In this document: one piece after another, positions 53,339 to 62,971 of the stretch
Layout of the letters: the number at the start of each line of letters is the position of its first letter
How positions within the stretch are numbered: position 1 is the first letter of the stretch
Source: Burkholderia sp. PAMC 26561
GTDB taxonomy: Bacteria > Pseudomonadota > Gammaproteobacteria > Burkholderiales > Burkholderiaceae
Length of the DNA stretch: 64,000 bases
Assembly (NCBI RefSeq): GCF_001557535.2
Contig: NZ_CP014306.1
Coordinates: forward strand, 3,038,001 to 3,102,000
Direction of reading: 5' to 3'
Program-made: the position numbers and the translations under genes
Notes under the pieces: model-generated
What the model was told of the DNA's origin: nothing
The model's database searches: none
The model's input: only the letters and a program-made list of their open reading frames with translations

Positions 53339-54535
53339 TCAGTCGCCCAGGCCATCCAGCGCGCGCTCCAGATCCGCGCGCAGATCGGCCTCCTCCTCCA
53401 GCCCGATATACAAACGCACCAGCACTCCCTCATGCGGCCACGCGCCGGCGGTGCGCATCGACTTGATGTTGTACGGCATGGCGAGGCTGTTCGCGCCGCC
53501 CCAGCTCCAGCCAATCGCGAAGTTTGCCAGCGCTTCAACGAAGGTATCGATTTGCGCCGGGCTGTAGCGCTTATCGAAGACCATGGAAAACAGGCCTCCC
53601 GCGCCCGTAAAATCGCGCTCGAAGAACTCATGGCCCGGACAATCCGGCAGCGCCGGATGCAGCACCGCCGCGATTTCCGGGCGTGTCTTCAGCCAGCGCG
53701 CCAATGAAAGCGCCGTCCGGTCATGCGCTTCGAAGCGGATTTTCATGCTCGGCAAGCTGCGCAACACCAGCGAACAATCGTCTGACGACACACCGATCCC
53801 CATGCGCATCCGCGCGGCTTTGATCCGGGCGTGGAGGGATTTATCGACGGTGATGATCGCGCCCATCAAAATGTCGCTCCCGCCCGACTGGTACTTCGTC
53901 AGTGCCTGCACCGAGATGTCGACGCCGTGTTCGAACGGCTTGAACGCGAGGCCGGCGGAGTAGGTGTTGTCGATTGCGGTCAGCACGTCATGTGCGCGCG
54001 CAACCTTCGTAATGGCCGGCACGTCCTGCACTTCCATGGTCACCGAGCCCGGTGCTTCCAGCCAGATCAGCCTGGTGTTCGGCTGGATCAATGCGTCGAT
54101 ACCCGCACCGATCAGCGGATCGTAATACGTCACTTCGAGCCCGAAATCCTTGGCGAGCCAGTCGGCGTGTTCGCGATTGGGCGAATACGCGTTGTCCGGA
54201 ATCAGCACGTGATCGCCGGATTTGACGAGCGCGAAATACACATTCGATATCGACGATAACCCCGACGGTGCCAGCAACGCATGCTGACCGCCTTCGATCG
54301 CGGCGAGGCGTTGCGCCAATGCAAGCGATGTCGGCGTGGCATGCAGGCCATAGCGCCACTGGCTGTCGTCGTGCCAGACGAGGGCGCGCATGGTGGCGAG
54401 ATCCGGAAACACGACCGTCGACGCACGCGCGACCGGCACCGAAAACGACTGGAAACCGGGCGTCAGCTTGTCCTCGGGATGGACGATGCGAGTCTGCAAA
54501 CTAAGTTCTTTCGACGAATGGCTGGAATCGGTCAT
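53339..54535 (-). CDS. metC: Cystathionine beta-lyase
   Basis: 398 aa PLP enzyme of the Cys/Met metabolism family. The PLP lysine is Lys214 (ALTKYQSGGSD); substrate/PLP residues appear in SGLSSISNVYFALV and AIDNTYSAGL. It turns cystathionine into homocysteine, pyruvate and ammonia in methionine synthesis. The ATG at 54535 (MTDSSHSSKEL) is chosen over a longer in-frame start. Confidence 0.88.
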   Translation of the reverse strand: MTDSSHSSKELSLQTRIVHPEDKLTPGFQSFSVPVARASTVVFPDLATMRALVWHDDSQWRYGLHATPTSLALAQRLAAIEGGQHALLAPSGLSSISNVYFALVKSGDHVLIPDNAYSPNREHADWLAKDFGLEVTYYDPLIGAGIDALIQPNTRLIWLEAPGSVTMEVQDVPAITKVARAHDVLTAIDNTYSAGLAFKPFEHGVDISVQALTKYQSGGSDILMGAIITVDKSLHARIKAARMRMGIGVSSDDCSLVLRSLPSMKIRFEAHDRTALSLARWLKTRPEIAAVLHPALPDCPGHEFFERDFTGAGGLFSMVFDKRYSPAQIDTFVEALANFAIGWSWGGANSLAMPYNIKSMRTAGAWPHEGVLVRLYIGLEEEADLRADLERALDGLGD

Positions 54536-54560
54536 GGAAATGTCCTGCATGTCTGGGCTA

Positions 54561-54596
54561 AAAGAAAAAAGCGCCATCGCGAGAAGCCGATGACGC
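54561..54596 (-). terminator. Rho-independent terminator after the rimO-bktB-lipoprotein operon
   Basis: Stem GCGCCATCG (54571-54579) pairs with CGATGACGC (54588-54596) with one mismatch; on the minus strand it is followed by TTTTTTCTTT. It lies 28 bp after the lipoprotein gene. Confidence 0.8.
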
Positions 54597-54624
54597 CGTA
54601 TCACGCTGGACGGCTAAGTGCAAA

Positions 54625-55284
54625 TCACTCGCCGATGATCACGTTGCTCGTCCCGCCCACTGCGTTGTTCGGCGGCACGGGCGCGGGTTCGAGCGACGGC
54701 GCGGCGGGCGGCGCGGCTCTCGGCGCGAGCGGCGCATTCGCACCGGCCGCACGGGCGGGCGGCAATCCGGCGCCGACCGGCTTGAGCTCGAACGGCACCG
54801 GGTTGGAATCGTCGGCGTTCATCCGCTCACCGGATACGCTGCCGTCGGCGGCAAACTTGCCGACCCAATTGCCCGTGATGTGCGTGCCATCGGTCGACTC
54901 TTCGATTTCGAGCGTATCGCCGTCGCGGTCTCCCGCCACCACGATCACCGTCGGACTTCCTGCGAACCGGTATTCGCCGTGAACGCCCGACGCTTCATCC
55001 GTCTTTGCGCCGAGCTTCATCTCGATCTGTTGGTCGCCGAGCGTACCTGCGTACACCGGAAACCGCGCAAATTCGGGGTTGGGCGTCAAGGGTTTTGCCG
55101 GCGGCAACGCCAGCGTCTCGATGGCTTCCGACGTCCCCGGCGCCCGCAGGCCCAGGTCGCCCGGCGTGGCCGCTGCACGCGCTGCTGAAACCGAGCGCGA
55201 TCCATCGGGCGGCATGGCTGAATTACATCCGGCAAGCATCAGCGCTGCCGCCGCGAATGCTGCCACTTTCAATTGCGTCATCAA
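54625..55284 (-). CDS. Hypothetical lipoprotein
   Basis: 219 aa. A lipoprotein signal (MMTQLKVAAFAAAALMLAGC) has its lipobox at LAGC. The mature part has a beta-rich centre (FPVYAGTLGDQQIEMKLGAK through GNWVGKFAADGSVSGERM) and a Pro/Ala-rich tail. No known domain is recognised. It lies 10 bp after bktB and is last in the operon. Confidence 0.72.
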   Translation of the reverse strand: MMTQLKVAAFAAAALMLAGCNSAMPPDGSRSVSAARAAATPGDLGLRAPGTSEAIETLALPPAKPLTPNPEFARFPVYAGTLGDQQIEMKLGAKTDEASGVHGEYRFAGSPTVIVVAGDRDGDTLEIEESTDGTHITGNWVGKFAADGSVSGERMNADDSNPVPFELKPVGAGLPPARAAGANAPLAPRAAPPAAPSLEPAPVPPNNAVGGTSNVIIGE

Positions 55285-55294
55285 TGGTCTCTGC

Positions 55295-56491
55295 TCAATC
55301 GCTACTTACACGTTCAAAAATTGCCGCGATACCCTGCCCGCCGCCAATGCACATCGTCACGAGCGCATATCGGCCGCCCGTGCGCTGCAGCTCGTACAGC
55401 GCCTTCACGGTGATCAACGCGCCCGTTGCGCCAATCGGATGGCCGAGCGAAATGCCCGAGCCGTTCGGATTGACCTTCGCGGGATCGAGCGCCAGTTCCT
55501 TCGATACCGCACATGCCTGCGCCGCAAATGCTTCGTTGGCTTCGATCACATCGAGATCGGCCACGCTCAATCCGGCGCGCTCCAAGGCCTTCCGCGTGGC
55601 CGGAACCGGTCCGATGCCCATGTATTTCGGATCGACGCCCGCATGCGCATACGAGACCAGACGCGCAAGCGGCCTGAGGCCGCGCTTCTCGGCCTCATTG
55701 CGTTCCATCAACACGACGGCAGCGGCGGCATCGTTGATACCCGATGCGTTGCCCGCCGTCACCGTGCCGTTTTCTTTCGCGAACACCGGCTTGAGCTTCG
55801 AGAAGTCTGCGAGCGTTGCATTCATGCGGACGTGTTCGTCGGTATCGAAGACGATGTCACCCTTCTTCGACGCCTGCGTCACCGCAAGGATCTGCTCCTT
55901 GAAATAGCCCCCTTCGAGGGCCCGCGCCGCCCGCCTGTGGGACTCCACCGCAAGCTCATCCTGCGTCTCGCGCGAAATGCCGTACTTCGCCGCGATGTTC
56001 TCAGCGGTCACGCCCATGTGAATGGAATCGAAGGGATCGTGGAGCGCGCCGAGCATCATGTCGACGAGACGGGCGTCGCCCATGCGCTGGCCGAACCGCG
56101 CGGCCGGCGCGAGATACGGCGCCCGGCTCATGCTCTCCGCACCGCCGCCGATGGCGATATCGGTATCGCCCAGCAAGATGGATTGCGCGGCGGAAACAAT
56201 GGCCTGCAATCCCGATCCGCACAGCCGGTTGACGGTCAACGCCGGTGCGTGTTGCGTGACGCCGCCGTTCAACGCGGCGACGCGCGCCAGGTACATGTCC
56301 TTCGGCTCGGTCTGGATCACGTTGCCGAACACGACATGGCCGACGTCATCGCCGGACAGATCCGCCCGCGATAAAACCTCGCGCACCACACGTGCGCCAA
56401 GATCGGTCGGGCTGAAGTCCTTCAGAGCACCGCCGAAATCGCCGATTGCAGTCCGTACTCCACTGACCACCACCACTTCACGCTGCGTCAT
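55295..56491 (-). CDS. bktB: Beta-ketothiolase BktB
   Basis: 398 aa thiolase. Nucleophile Cys91 (NRLCGSGLQAI), His351 (LGHPIGATGA) and Cys381 (CIGGGQG) are all present. The sequence strongly resembles Cupriavidus necator BktB (FGNVIQTEP, GDTDIAIGGGAESMSRAPYL), which condenses acetyl-CoA with acetyl- or propionyl-CoA for C4/C5 polyester monomers. It follows rimO by 21 bp and is distinct from phaA at 61621. Confidence 0.88.
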   Translation of the reverse strand: MTQREVVVVSGVRTAIGDFGGALKDFSPTDLGARVVREVLSRADLSGDDVGHVVFGNVIQTEPKDMYLARVAALNGGVTQHAPALTVNRLCGSGLQAIVSAAQSILLGDTDIAIGGGAESMSRAPYLAPAARFGQRMGDARLVDMMLGALHDPFDSIHMGVTAENIAAKYGISRETQDELAVESHRRAARALEGGYFKEQILAVTQASKKGDIVFDTDEHVRMNATLADFSKLKPVFAKENGTVTAGNASGINDAAAAVVLMERNEAEKRGLRPLARLVSYAHAGVDPKYMGIGPVPATRKALERAGLSVADLDVIEANEAFAAQACAVSKELALDPAKVNPNGSGISLGHPIGATGALITVKALYELQRTGGRYALVTMCIGGGQGIAAIFERVSSD

Positions 56492-56512
56492 GAAAGCTCC
56501 TTTGTCCCGTTG

Positions 56513-57904
56513 TTAAACTTCGCCCCACAGGTCGTGGCCATCGGCGCCAGTGATCTTTACCGACACGAAGTCGCCCGCTTTATATCGTTTGGACGCTTTT
56601 TTCGCCGGTTCGATATACACCACGCCATCGATCTCGGGCGCATCGGCCGCAGTACGTCCGACGCCGCCTTCGGCGCTGAGTTCATCGACGAGCACTTTCA
56701 GCGTCTTGCCCACCTTGCGCTTCATGCGTTCCGCCGATAATTCCTCGGCCAGTTCCATGAACCGCGCACGGCGTTCCTCGCGGACTTCGTCGGGCAGCGC
56801 GCCGTCGAGATCATTCGCCGTCGCGCCTTCGACCGGCGAATACGCGAAGCAGCCGACCCGATCCAGATCAGCGATACGAATGAAGTCCAGCAGCGTCTGG
56901 AACTGCTCTTCCGTCTCGCCCGGGAATCCCGCAATGAACGTGCTGCGGATCGTCAGGTCCGGGCACATTGCGCGCCACTTCTGCACGCGTTCGAGCACTT
57001 TCTCGGCGTTCGCCGGGCGCTTCATGCGCTTGAGCACTTCGGGATGTGCATGCTGGAACGGAACGTCGAGGTACGGCAGCACGTGCCCTTTCAGCGGTCC
57101 CTCCGCCATCAAAGGAATCACTTCGTCCACACTCGGATACGGATACACGTAATGCAGGCGGACCCACGCGCCATATTGCGCCGCGAGTTCGCCCAGCGCA
57201 CCGACGAGGTCCGTCATCCGTGTCTTGACCGGCTTGCCGTTCCAGAAGCCGGTGCGGTATTTGACATCGACGCCATAAGCGCTCGTGTCCTGCGAAATTA
57301 CGAGCAGTTCCTTGACGCCGGATTTGAAAAGGTTTTCCGCTTCGAGCATCACGTCGGCGATGGGACGCGAGATCAGGTCGCCGCGCATCGACGGGATGAT
57401 GCAGAACGTGCAGCGGTGATTGCACCCTTCCGATATCTTCAGGTACGCGTAATGGCGAGGCGTGAGCTTGATCCCGGCCGGCGGCACCAGATCGATGAAC
57501 GGATCGTGCGGCTTGGGCAAGTGCTGGTGCACGTGGATCATGACTTCGGCCGTCGCGTGCGGACCGGTCACGGCCAGCACCTTTGGATGCACTTCCTCGA
57601 TCAGGCCTGTCCCGCTGGCGCTCTTTTTCGCGCCGAGACAACCAGTCACGATCACTTTGCCGTTTTCATGCAGCGCTTCACCGATGGCGTCGAGGCTTTC
57701 CTGCACGGCTTCATCGATAAAACCGCATGTGTTCACCACCACGAGATCGGCGCCATCGTAGGAGCTGGAAATCTCGTAACCTTCGGCGCGCAGTTGCGTG
57801 ATGATTTGCTCGGAGTCGACCAAGGCCTTCGGGCAGCCGAGGCTGACAAAGCCGACTTTAGGCGCCGAATGAGCCTTAGCCGTTGTTTCTAAATGATTTT
57901 TCAC
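56513..57904 (-). CDS. rimO: Ribosomal protein S12 methylthiotransferase
   Basis: 463 aa radical-SAM methylthiotransferase that modifies the conserved Asp of S12. N-terminal UPF0004 cysteines Cys24, Cys60 and Cys89 bind the auxiliary cluster; the radical-SAM cluster is Cys161, Cys165, Cys168 (CNHRCTFC). A TRAM domain ends the protein ([10 protein letters not shown]). No ATG fits; GTG at 57904 with GGAAG five bases upstream is the likely start. First gene of the operon with bktB. Confidence 0.93.
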   Translation of the reverse strand: MKNHLETTAKAHSAPKVGFVSLGCPKALVDSEQIITQLRAEGYEISSSYDGADLVVVNTCGFIDEAVQESLDAIGEALHENGKVIVTGCLGAKKSASGTGLIEEVHPKVLAVTGPHATAEVMIHVHQHLPKPHDPFIDLVPPAGIKLTPRHYAYLKISEGCNHRCTFCIIPSMRGDLISRPIADVMLEAENLFKSGVKELLVISQDTSAYGVDVKYRTGFWNGKPVKTRMTDLVGALGELAAQYGAWVRLHYVYPYPSVDEVIPLMAEGPLKGHVLPYLDVPFQHAHPEVLKRMKRPANAEKVLERVQKWRAMCPDLTIRSTFIAGFPGETEEQFQTLLDFIRIADLDRVGCFAYSPVEGATANDLDGALPDEVREERRARFMELAEELSAERMKRKVGKTLKVLVDELSAEGGVGRTAADAPEIDGVVYIEPAKKASKRYKAGDFVSVKITGADGHDLWGEV

Positions 57905-58152
57905 GGGACTTCCAGATGTGGGGCAGGCCGGGACCGCAACTCGCGTCAAGCGGTGTAGACCAATCCGATATTTTACCCGCAGACGGGCGCGTGCACGTTC
58001 GACGAGATCGAACCGGTGAGATTGACGGCGGCACACCTTAACTTTATTTCGAGATAAGCGATCGTCGCAAGGTCCCGTCATACAATTTGAGGCGATCGAC
58101 CCGACAAGGCCCAAAGCACCAAGTGGCCGAACTGGAACAGGAAACAACCGTC

Positions 58153-58623
58153 ATGAAAAATGCTTCCATACATATCCGCGTCGCAACCATCGAAGACGTG
58201 CCATCCCTTTTCGACGTTCGCACCAGCGTGCGTGAGAACCACATGTCCATCGCAGACCTGGCGTCTGTGAATATCACGCCGGAGACAATTGCCGCCATGC
58301 TGACCGGCGAAGGTCGCGGCTGGGTCGCAGAGGACCTTGGAAGGGTTGTGGCATTTGCCATGGCCAACGCGACGGAAGCGACGATCTTCGCGGTTTTTGT
58401 TCGACCCGAATATGAAGGAATTGGAATAGGCCGCCTGCTCATGCGCGAAGCGGAACAGTGGTTGTCGACTCGAGGCTGCGGTGAAATCTGGTTACGCACA
58501 GACCGGAATCCGAAAGTTCGCTCGAATGGCTTTTACCAGCGACTTGGCTGGAAGAATGAGGGCGTTCAGGAAGATGGGCAGAATCAGTACACAAAGCGCG
58601 TCGATAACGTCGACCAGCAATGA
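58153..58623 (+). CDS. GNAT-family N-acetyltransferase
   Basis: 156 aa. Acetyl-CoA-binding motif A is in VFVRPEYEGIGIGRLLMREAEQWL, with the beta5 pattern and C-terminal NGFYQRLGWKNEG. The substrate is unknown. The ATG at 58153 (MKNASIHIR) follows GAAACAACCGTC; the longer in-frame start is not supported. It is divergent from rimO. Confidence 0.85.
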   Translation: MKNASIHIRVATIEDVPSLFDVRTSVRENHMSIADLASVNITPETIAAMLTGEGRGWVAEDLGRVVAFAMANATEATIFAVFVRPEYEGIGIGRLLMREAEQWLSTRGCGEIWLRTDRNPKVRSNGFYQRLGWKNEGVQEDGQNQYTKRVDNVDQQ

Positions 58624-58672
58624 CGATGGCGACACATGGGACGTTGCGCAAAAGCTATGGGGCCGCAGCCCG

Positions 58673-59725
58673 TTACGTCACCGAGCCGGCGATGAAGCGC
58701 CCGGTCAAATAGCGAGGCTTTACCGGATCGGGCGACCCAATGGCCGCACATTGAACGACCGGTGTTGAATCATCGAGTGCCATAGCGCGCTCGATCACTT
58801 CAAGAATTTCATACGCATCATGCAGGCGCCGAATCGCTGCGTGCAGCTCGGCAGCCTGTGGCCAGGTCCGCTTAAGATAGCCGAGCCACATCTTGACGCG
58901 GCCGTGCTCATGACGGGATGCCACCCGGAGTTGCAGTTTCCTCAGGTAATCGGCGAGTAGACCCCGCACGGCCGGCCATTCGTCGTCGGAAGGCGTCCGG
59001 TCCATTAGTCCGCGGATACGCAAAGCCAGGAACGGGTCCGAGACGGCGCCCCGCCCGATCATCACGTCCGCGCAGCCGCTGACCGCACGGCATGCGTCCC
59101 AGTCGGCCACGGTCCAGACTTCTCCGTTGGCTACAACCGGTACGTCCACGGCGGCGTCGATACGCGCGATCCATTCCCAGTGCGCCGGCGGCCGATAACC
59201 ATCGTCCCGCGTTCTGGCATGCACCACGAGGGAGGCAGCGCCGCCCTCCGCCAGCGCCGTGGCGCAGTCGATCGCGAGCGAAGTATCGGATACGCCAAGC
59301 CGCATTTTTGCCGTCACGGCAATGCTGCGAGGGACTGCTGCACGAACGGACGAAACAATCCGGTGCAACTGTTCAGGGTGCGCCAGCAGCATCGCGCCGC
59401 CACCGTGCCGGTTGACGATCTTTGCGGGACAGCCGAAGTTCAGATCGATGCCATAAGGCGACAGACTGGCCGCCGTAGCCGCATTCAACGCCATCCATTC
59501 AGGATCGCTGCCGAGCAACTGGATCACCATCGGCGTGCCGTTGGGTGTTCGGCCTCCGTGGAGGACTTCAGGCGTCTCTCTCTCGTAGACACCCCGGGGA
59601 AGCACCGACCCCGTTACCCTGATGAATTCGGATACGCAGCCGTCGAATCCGCCGGTGCTGGTCAGCACATCGCGCAGCACGTAGTCTGCGAGCCCTTCCA
59701 TGGGCGCAAGAAGCAGCCGGCTCAT
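58673..59725 (-). CDS. dusC: tRNA-dihydrouridine(16) synthase
   Basis: 350 aa FMN enzyme that reduces uridine in tRNA. TIM-barrel start LLLAPMEGLADYVLRDVL, catalytic Cys99 in LNFGCPAKIVNRHGGGAML, and the C-terminal helical domain (RVKMWLGYLKRTWPQA). The MEGLAD and length fit DusC better than DusA or DusB. Confidence 0.87.
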   Translation of the reverse strand: MSRLLLAPMEGLADYVLRDVLTSTGGFDGCVSEFIRVTGSVLPRGVYERETPEVLHGGRTPNGTPMVIQLLGSDPEWMALNAATAASLSPYGIDLNFGCPAKIVNRHGGGAMLLAHPEQLHRIVSSVRAAVPRSIAVTAKMRLGVSDTSLAIDCATALAEGGAASLVVHARTRDDGYRPPAHWEWIARIDAAVDVPVVANGEVWTVADWDACRAVSGCADVMIGRGAVSDPFLALRIRGLMDRTPSDDEWPAVRGLLADYLRKLQLRVASRHEHGRVKMWLGYLKRTWPQAAELHAAIRRLHDAYEILEVIERAMALDDSTPVVQCAAIGSPDPVKPRYLTGRFIAGSVT

Positions 59726-60070
59726 GCGAAAGCCTCGCCTGAGCAGCGTCTGCGAATTTTACAGGCGTCCAAGTGAACTCAACCCCACCTTGGGCACAGC
59801 GGGATTAGCGATCAGGGACATTTTTTACTCTGGTGTTGTAAGTGACGTATGGCTTGCGGCAAGCCGGCCTGGAACGAAGCTGACCAGCCGGGCAGCGCGC
59901 GCTGTCGCTGGCGTCACCGCTGGAAAAGCAGGACAGAAGACGCTTGGAAGGGAAAGACCCGGCGCGGCTGTCGTCACAAGGCGACTGTTCGCCCAGGCGC
60001 CGCACCGCAAACCGTCATTGTACTGTGAGCCAGGAATGGCTCACGGACGGCGTCAACCGGTCGGGTTCTG
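59726..60070. other. 345-bp non-coding gap between dusC and phaR
   Basis: No gene is supported in any frame. A short hairpin (GGCTTG-CGG-CAAGCC, 59851-59865) and the word AGGGACATTTTTTACT (59814-59829) are the only structures noticed. It must hold the dusC promoter and the phaR 3' region. Confidence 0.5.
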
Positions 60071-60652
60071 TTACTTCTTCTCCCCCGTCCCACTCGCGCC
60101 CGGCGGATTCGGAAACGGAAACGTGCTGAACATCGATTTCGCCTGGCTTTGCATCTGCTCCTGCATCTGCACGAACATGTTCTTCGACTGCTCGATATAG
60201 CTCGTCATCATCCCCTGCATCATCGGCGCCTGCATGTTCATGAACTGTGACCACACTTCCGGGTTCAGTTGCGTCCCGTTCCCGCCATCGATCAAGCCCT
60301 TCGACTGATCGGTGAGCTTGTGCTGGATATCGATGAACGCCTGGATATTCTTCTCCAGGTACGTGCCCATCATTCCCTGCATGGCGTTGCCGTAGAAACG
60401 GATGATCTGCGAAAGCATGACCGATGAAAACATCGGCAGCCCGCCGCTCTCCTCCTCCAGGATGATCTGCAGCAAGATGCTGCGCGTCAGGTCCTCGGAC
60501 GACTTGGCGTCCATCACCTTGAACTCTTCCTGGTCGAGCACGAGCTGCTTGACGTCGGAGAGCGTGATGTAGGTGCTGGTTTCGGTATCGTAGAGCCGGC
60601 GATTCGGATATTTTTTTATGAGCCGTTCAGCGGATTTCTTTGTAGTGGTCAT
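60071..60652 (-). CDS. phaR: PHA synthesis repressor PhaR
   Basis: 193 aa. The N-terminal DNA-binding PHB_acc_N domain (IKKYPNRRLYDTETSTYITLSDVKQLV) and the PHB-binding repeats (DAKSSEDLTRSILLQII; PMFSSVMLSQIIRFYG) are intact; a Met/Gln-rich tail follows. It represses phasin and its own gene and is released by binding polymer. It lies 164 bp downstream of phaB, same strand. Confidence 0.93.
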   Translation of the reverse strand: MTTTKKSAERLIKKYPNRRLYDTETSTYITLSDVKQLVLDQEEFKVMDAKSSEDLTRSILLQIILEEESGGLPMFSSVMLSQIIRFYGNAMQGMMGTYLEKNIQAFIDIQHKLTDQSKGLIDGGNGTQLNPEVWSQFMNMQAPMMQGMMTSYIEQSKNMFVQMQEQMQSQAKSMFSTFPFPNPPGASGTGEKK

Positions 60653-60816
60653 GTAACGCCTTTAAACGCAAAACTCAAACTGTGCCGGCGGACTTCATGC
60701 GCTTTGAGCGCCGGGAAGCCGCCGGTTCGTAGTGGGCGCCGGGGTCGGAAGGTCAAGCCATTCGCGGCACGGCGCGCAAGGTCTCCACGTTCTGTCGCGC
60801 GCAGTGCCTCGCGCCC

Positions 60817-61557
60817 TCAACCCATGTGCAGGCCGCCGTTCAGCGAGAAGTCGGCGCCGGTCGAGAAACCCGATTCCTCCGATGCCAGCCACGCCACGAT
60901 CGACCCGATTTCCTCAGGCCGCCCGAGCCGGCGGACCGGAATGGTCGCGACGATTTTTTCGAGCACGTCCGGGCGGATCGACTTAACCATGTCCGTGCCA
61001 ATGTAGCCCGGCGAAATGGTATTGACCGTCACGCCCTTGGTCGCCACTTCCTGCGCGAGCGCCATCGTGAAGCCGTGAATGCCGGCCTTCGCCGTCGAAT
61101 AGTTCGTCTGGCCAAACTGCCCTTTCTGGCCGTTCACCGATGAAATATTGATGATGCGCCCGAAGCCGCGCTCGACCATGCCGTCGATCACCTGCTTGGT
61201 CACGTTGAAAAGACTCGTCAAGTTGGTATCGATAACCGCGGTCCAGTCCTCATGCGTCATCTTGCGGAACACCACGTCGCGCGTGATGCCGGCGTTGTTC
61301 ACGAGGATGTCGATCTCGCCGACTTCGGCCTTGACCTTGTCGAACGCATTCTTGGTCGACTCCCAGTCGCCCACGTTGCCTTCCGACGCGATGAACTCGT
61401 ACCCGAGCGCCTTCTGTTCCTCGAGCCACTTGACCCGGCGCGGCGAATTCGGTCCGCAACCCGCGACGACCGTGTAGCCGTCCTTGTGCAACCGCTGGCA
61501 GATGCTCGTGCCAATGCCACCCATACCGCCCGTTACATACGCTACTCGTTTAGTCAT
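60817..61557 (-). CDS. phaB: Acetoacetyl-CoA reductase
   Basis: 246 aa NADPH-dependent short-chain dehydrogenase making (R)-3-hydroxybutyryl-CoA. Cofactor motif GGMGGIGTSIC (10-20), NNAG at 87-90, and the catalytic Ser140, Tyr153, Lys157 (YSTAK). Second enzyme of polyhydroxybutyrate synthesis, 63 bp after phaA. Confidence 0.95.
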   Translation of the reverse strand: MTKRVAYVTGGMGGIGTSICQRLHKDGYTVVAGCGPNSPRRVKWLEEQKALGYEFIASEGNVGDWESTKNAFDKVKAEVGEIDILVNNAGITRDVVFRKMTHEDWTAVIDTNLTSLFNVTKQVIDGMVERGFGRIINISSVNGQKGQFGQTNYSTAKAGIHGFTMALAQEVATKGVTVNTISPGYIGTDMVKSIRPDVLEKIVATIPVRRLGRPEEIGSIVAWLASEESGFSTGADFSLNGGLHMG

Positions 61558-61620
61558 TGCTCGCTCCGTTTATCGTTATGCGCGCTGGTACAGCGCACCG
61601 TGCCCGCTCGCACGGCCTCC

Positions 61621-62802
61621 CTACGGGCGCTCGAGTGCAAGCGCCACGCCCATGCCGCCGCCGATACACAGCGACGCCAGCCCTTTCTTTGCATCCCGTT
61701 TCTGCATTTCGTGCAGCAGCGTGACCAGGATCCGCGCGCCGGACGCACCAATCGGATGGCCGATCGCGATTGCCCCGCCGTTCACGTTCACTTTCGATGT
61801 ATCCCAGCCCATCTGCTGATGCACCGCGAGCGCCTGCGCAGCGAACGCTTCGTTGATTTCCATCAGGTCGAGATCGCCTGCAGACCAGCCCGCGCGTTCC
61901 AGGCACCGCTTCGATGCCGGCACCGGACCCATGCCCATGATCTTGGGATCGACGCCCGCATTCGCGTACGCCTTGATGCGCGCGAGCGGCGTGAGGCCGA
62001 GCGCGTCGGCTTTTTTCGCGGACATCACGATCACGGCTGCAGCGCCGTCGTTCAGGCCGGACGCATTCGCCGCCGTCACCGTGCCTTCCTTCGAAAACGC
62101 CGGTTTCAGCGATGCAAGCGACTCGGCCGTCACGCCGTGGCGCACGAATTCGTCGGTAGCAAAACGCACGGGGTCGCCCTTGCGCTGGGGAATCTCGACG
62201 GGCACGATTTCATCGTCGAAACGGCCGGACTTCTGGGCCGCTTCCGCCTTGTTCTGCGACAACGCAGCGAACGCGTCCTGGTCCGCGCGCGAGATGCCGT
62301 ATTCCTTCGCGACATTTTCTGCGGTCACACCCATGTGGATGGAGTTGAACGCATCCCACAGGCCGTCGACGATCATCGAATCGATCAGCTTGGCGTCGCC
62401 CATGCGAAAACCATCGCGCGAACCCGGCAGCACGTGCGGCGCCGCGCTCATGTTCTCCTGTCCGCCTGCGACCACGATGTCGGCATCGCCGGCAATGATC
62501 GCGTTTGCCGCGAGCATCACGGCCTTCAGGCCCGAGCCGCACACCTTGTTGATGGTCATGCCCGGAACCGAATTCGGGAAGCCCGCCTTGATCAGCGCCT
62601 GACGCGCTGGATTCTGGCCGGAGCCGGCCGTAAGCACCTGGCCGAGGATCACTTCGCTGATCTGCTCGGGCTTCAGGTTCGCGCGCTCCAGCACCGCGCG
62701 CAGCACGATTGCACCGAGATCAGGCGCGGCGATCTTCGCCAGCGACCCGCCGAATTTGCCGACTGCCGTCCGTGCAGCCGATACGATCACTACGTCTGTC
62801 AT
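61621..62802 (-). CDS. phaA: Acetyl-CoA acetyltransferase (beta-ketothiolase)
   Basis: 393 aa thiolase, first step of polyhydroxybutyrate synthesis (two acetyl-CoA to acetoacetyl-CoA). Cys88 ([11 protein letters not shown]), His349 ([10 protein letters not shown]) and Cys379 (CIGGGMG) are all present. It lies 169 bp after phaC on the same strand. Confidence 0.95.
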   Translation of the reverse strand: MTDVVIVSAARTAVGKFGGSLAKIAAPDLGAIVLRAVLERANLKPEQISEVILGQVLTAGSGQNPARQALIKAGFPNSVPGMTINKVCGSGLKAVMLAANAIIAGDADIVVAGGQENMSAAPHVLPGSRDGFRMGDAKLIDSMIVDGLWDAFNSIHMGVTAENVAKEYGISRADQDAFAALSQNKAEAAQKSGRFDDEIVPVEIPQRKGDPVRFATDEFVRHGVTAESLASLKPAFSKEGTVTAANASGLNDGAAAVIVMSAKKADALGLTPLARIKAYANAGVDPKIMGMGPVPASKRCLERAGWSAGDLDLMEINEAFAAQALAVHQQMGWDTSKVNVNGGAIAIGHPIGASGARILVTLLHEMQKRDAKKGLASLCIGGGMGVALALERP

Positions 62803-62971
62803 TTCCGTTTCCTTTGATAATCGAAAGTGGTAGCCCGCTTCGGGAAGCCTGCTTGACCCTTTGTCTGACGATGCACGCGGCGATCCGGAGAGCGTGCGCG
62901 TCGCGTGTAATTACTCGCCTACTGTTGACCTGTCGCAGTTGAAATGCAATCAGGTCTGGTCCGCATGCCGG

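Noticed and set aside
57905..58147. N-terminal extension of RimO from an upstream ATG
   Set aside because: The extra 81 residues are Arg-rich, lack similarity to RimO and overlap the upstream region of the GNAT gene; the GTG at 57904 with a ribosome site fits.
59726..60070. A small gene or tRNA between dusC and phaR
   Set aside because: Short frames have no ribosome site or recognisable composition, and no cloverleaf could be formed.
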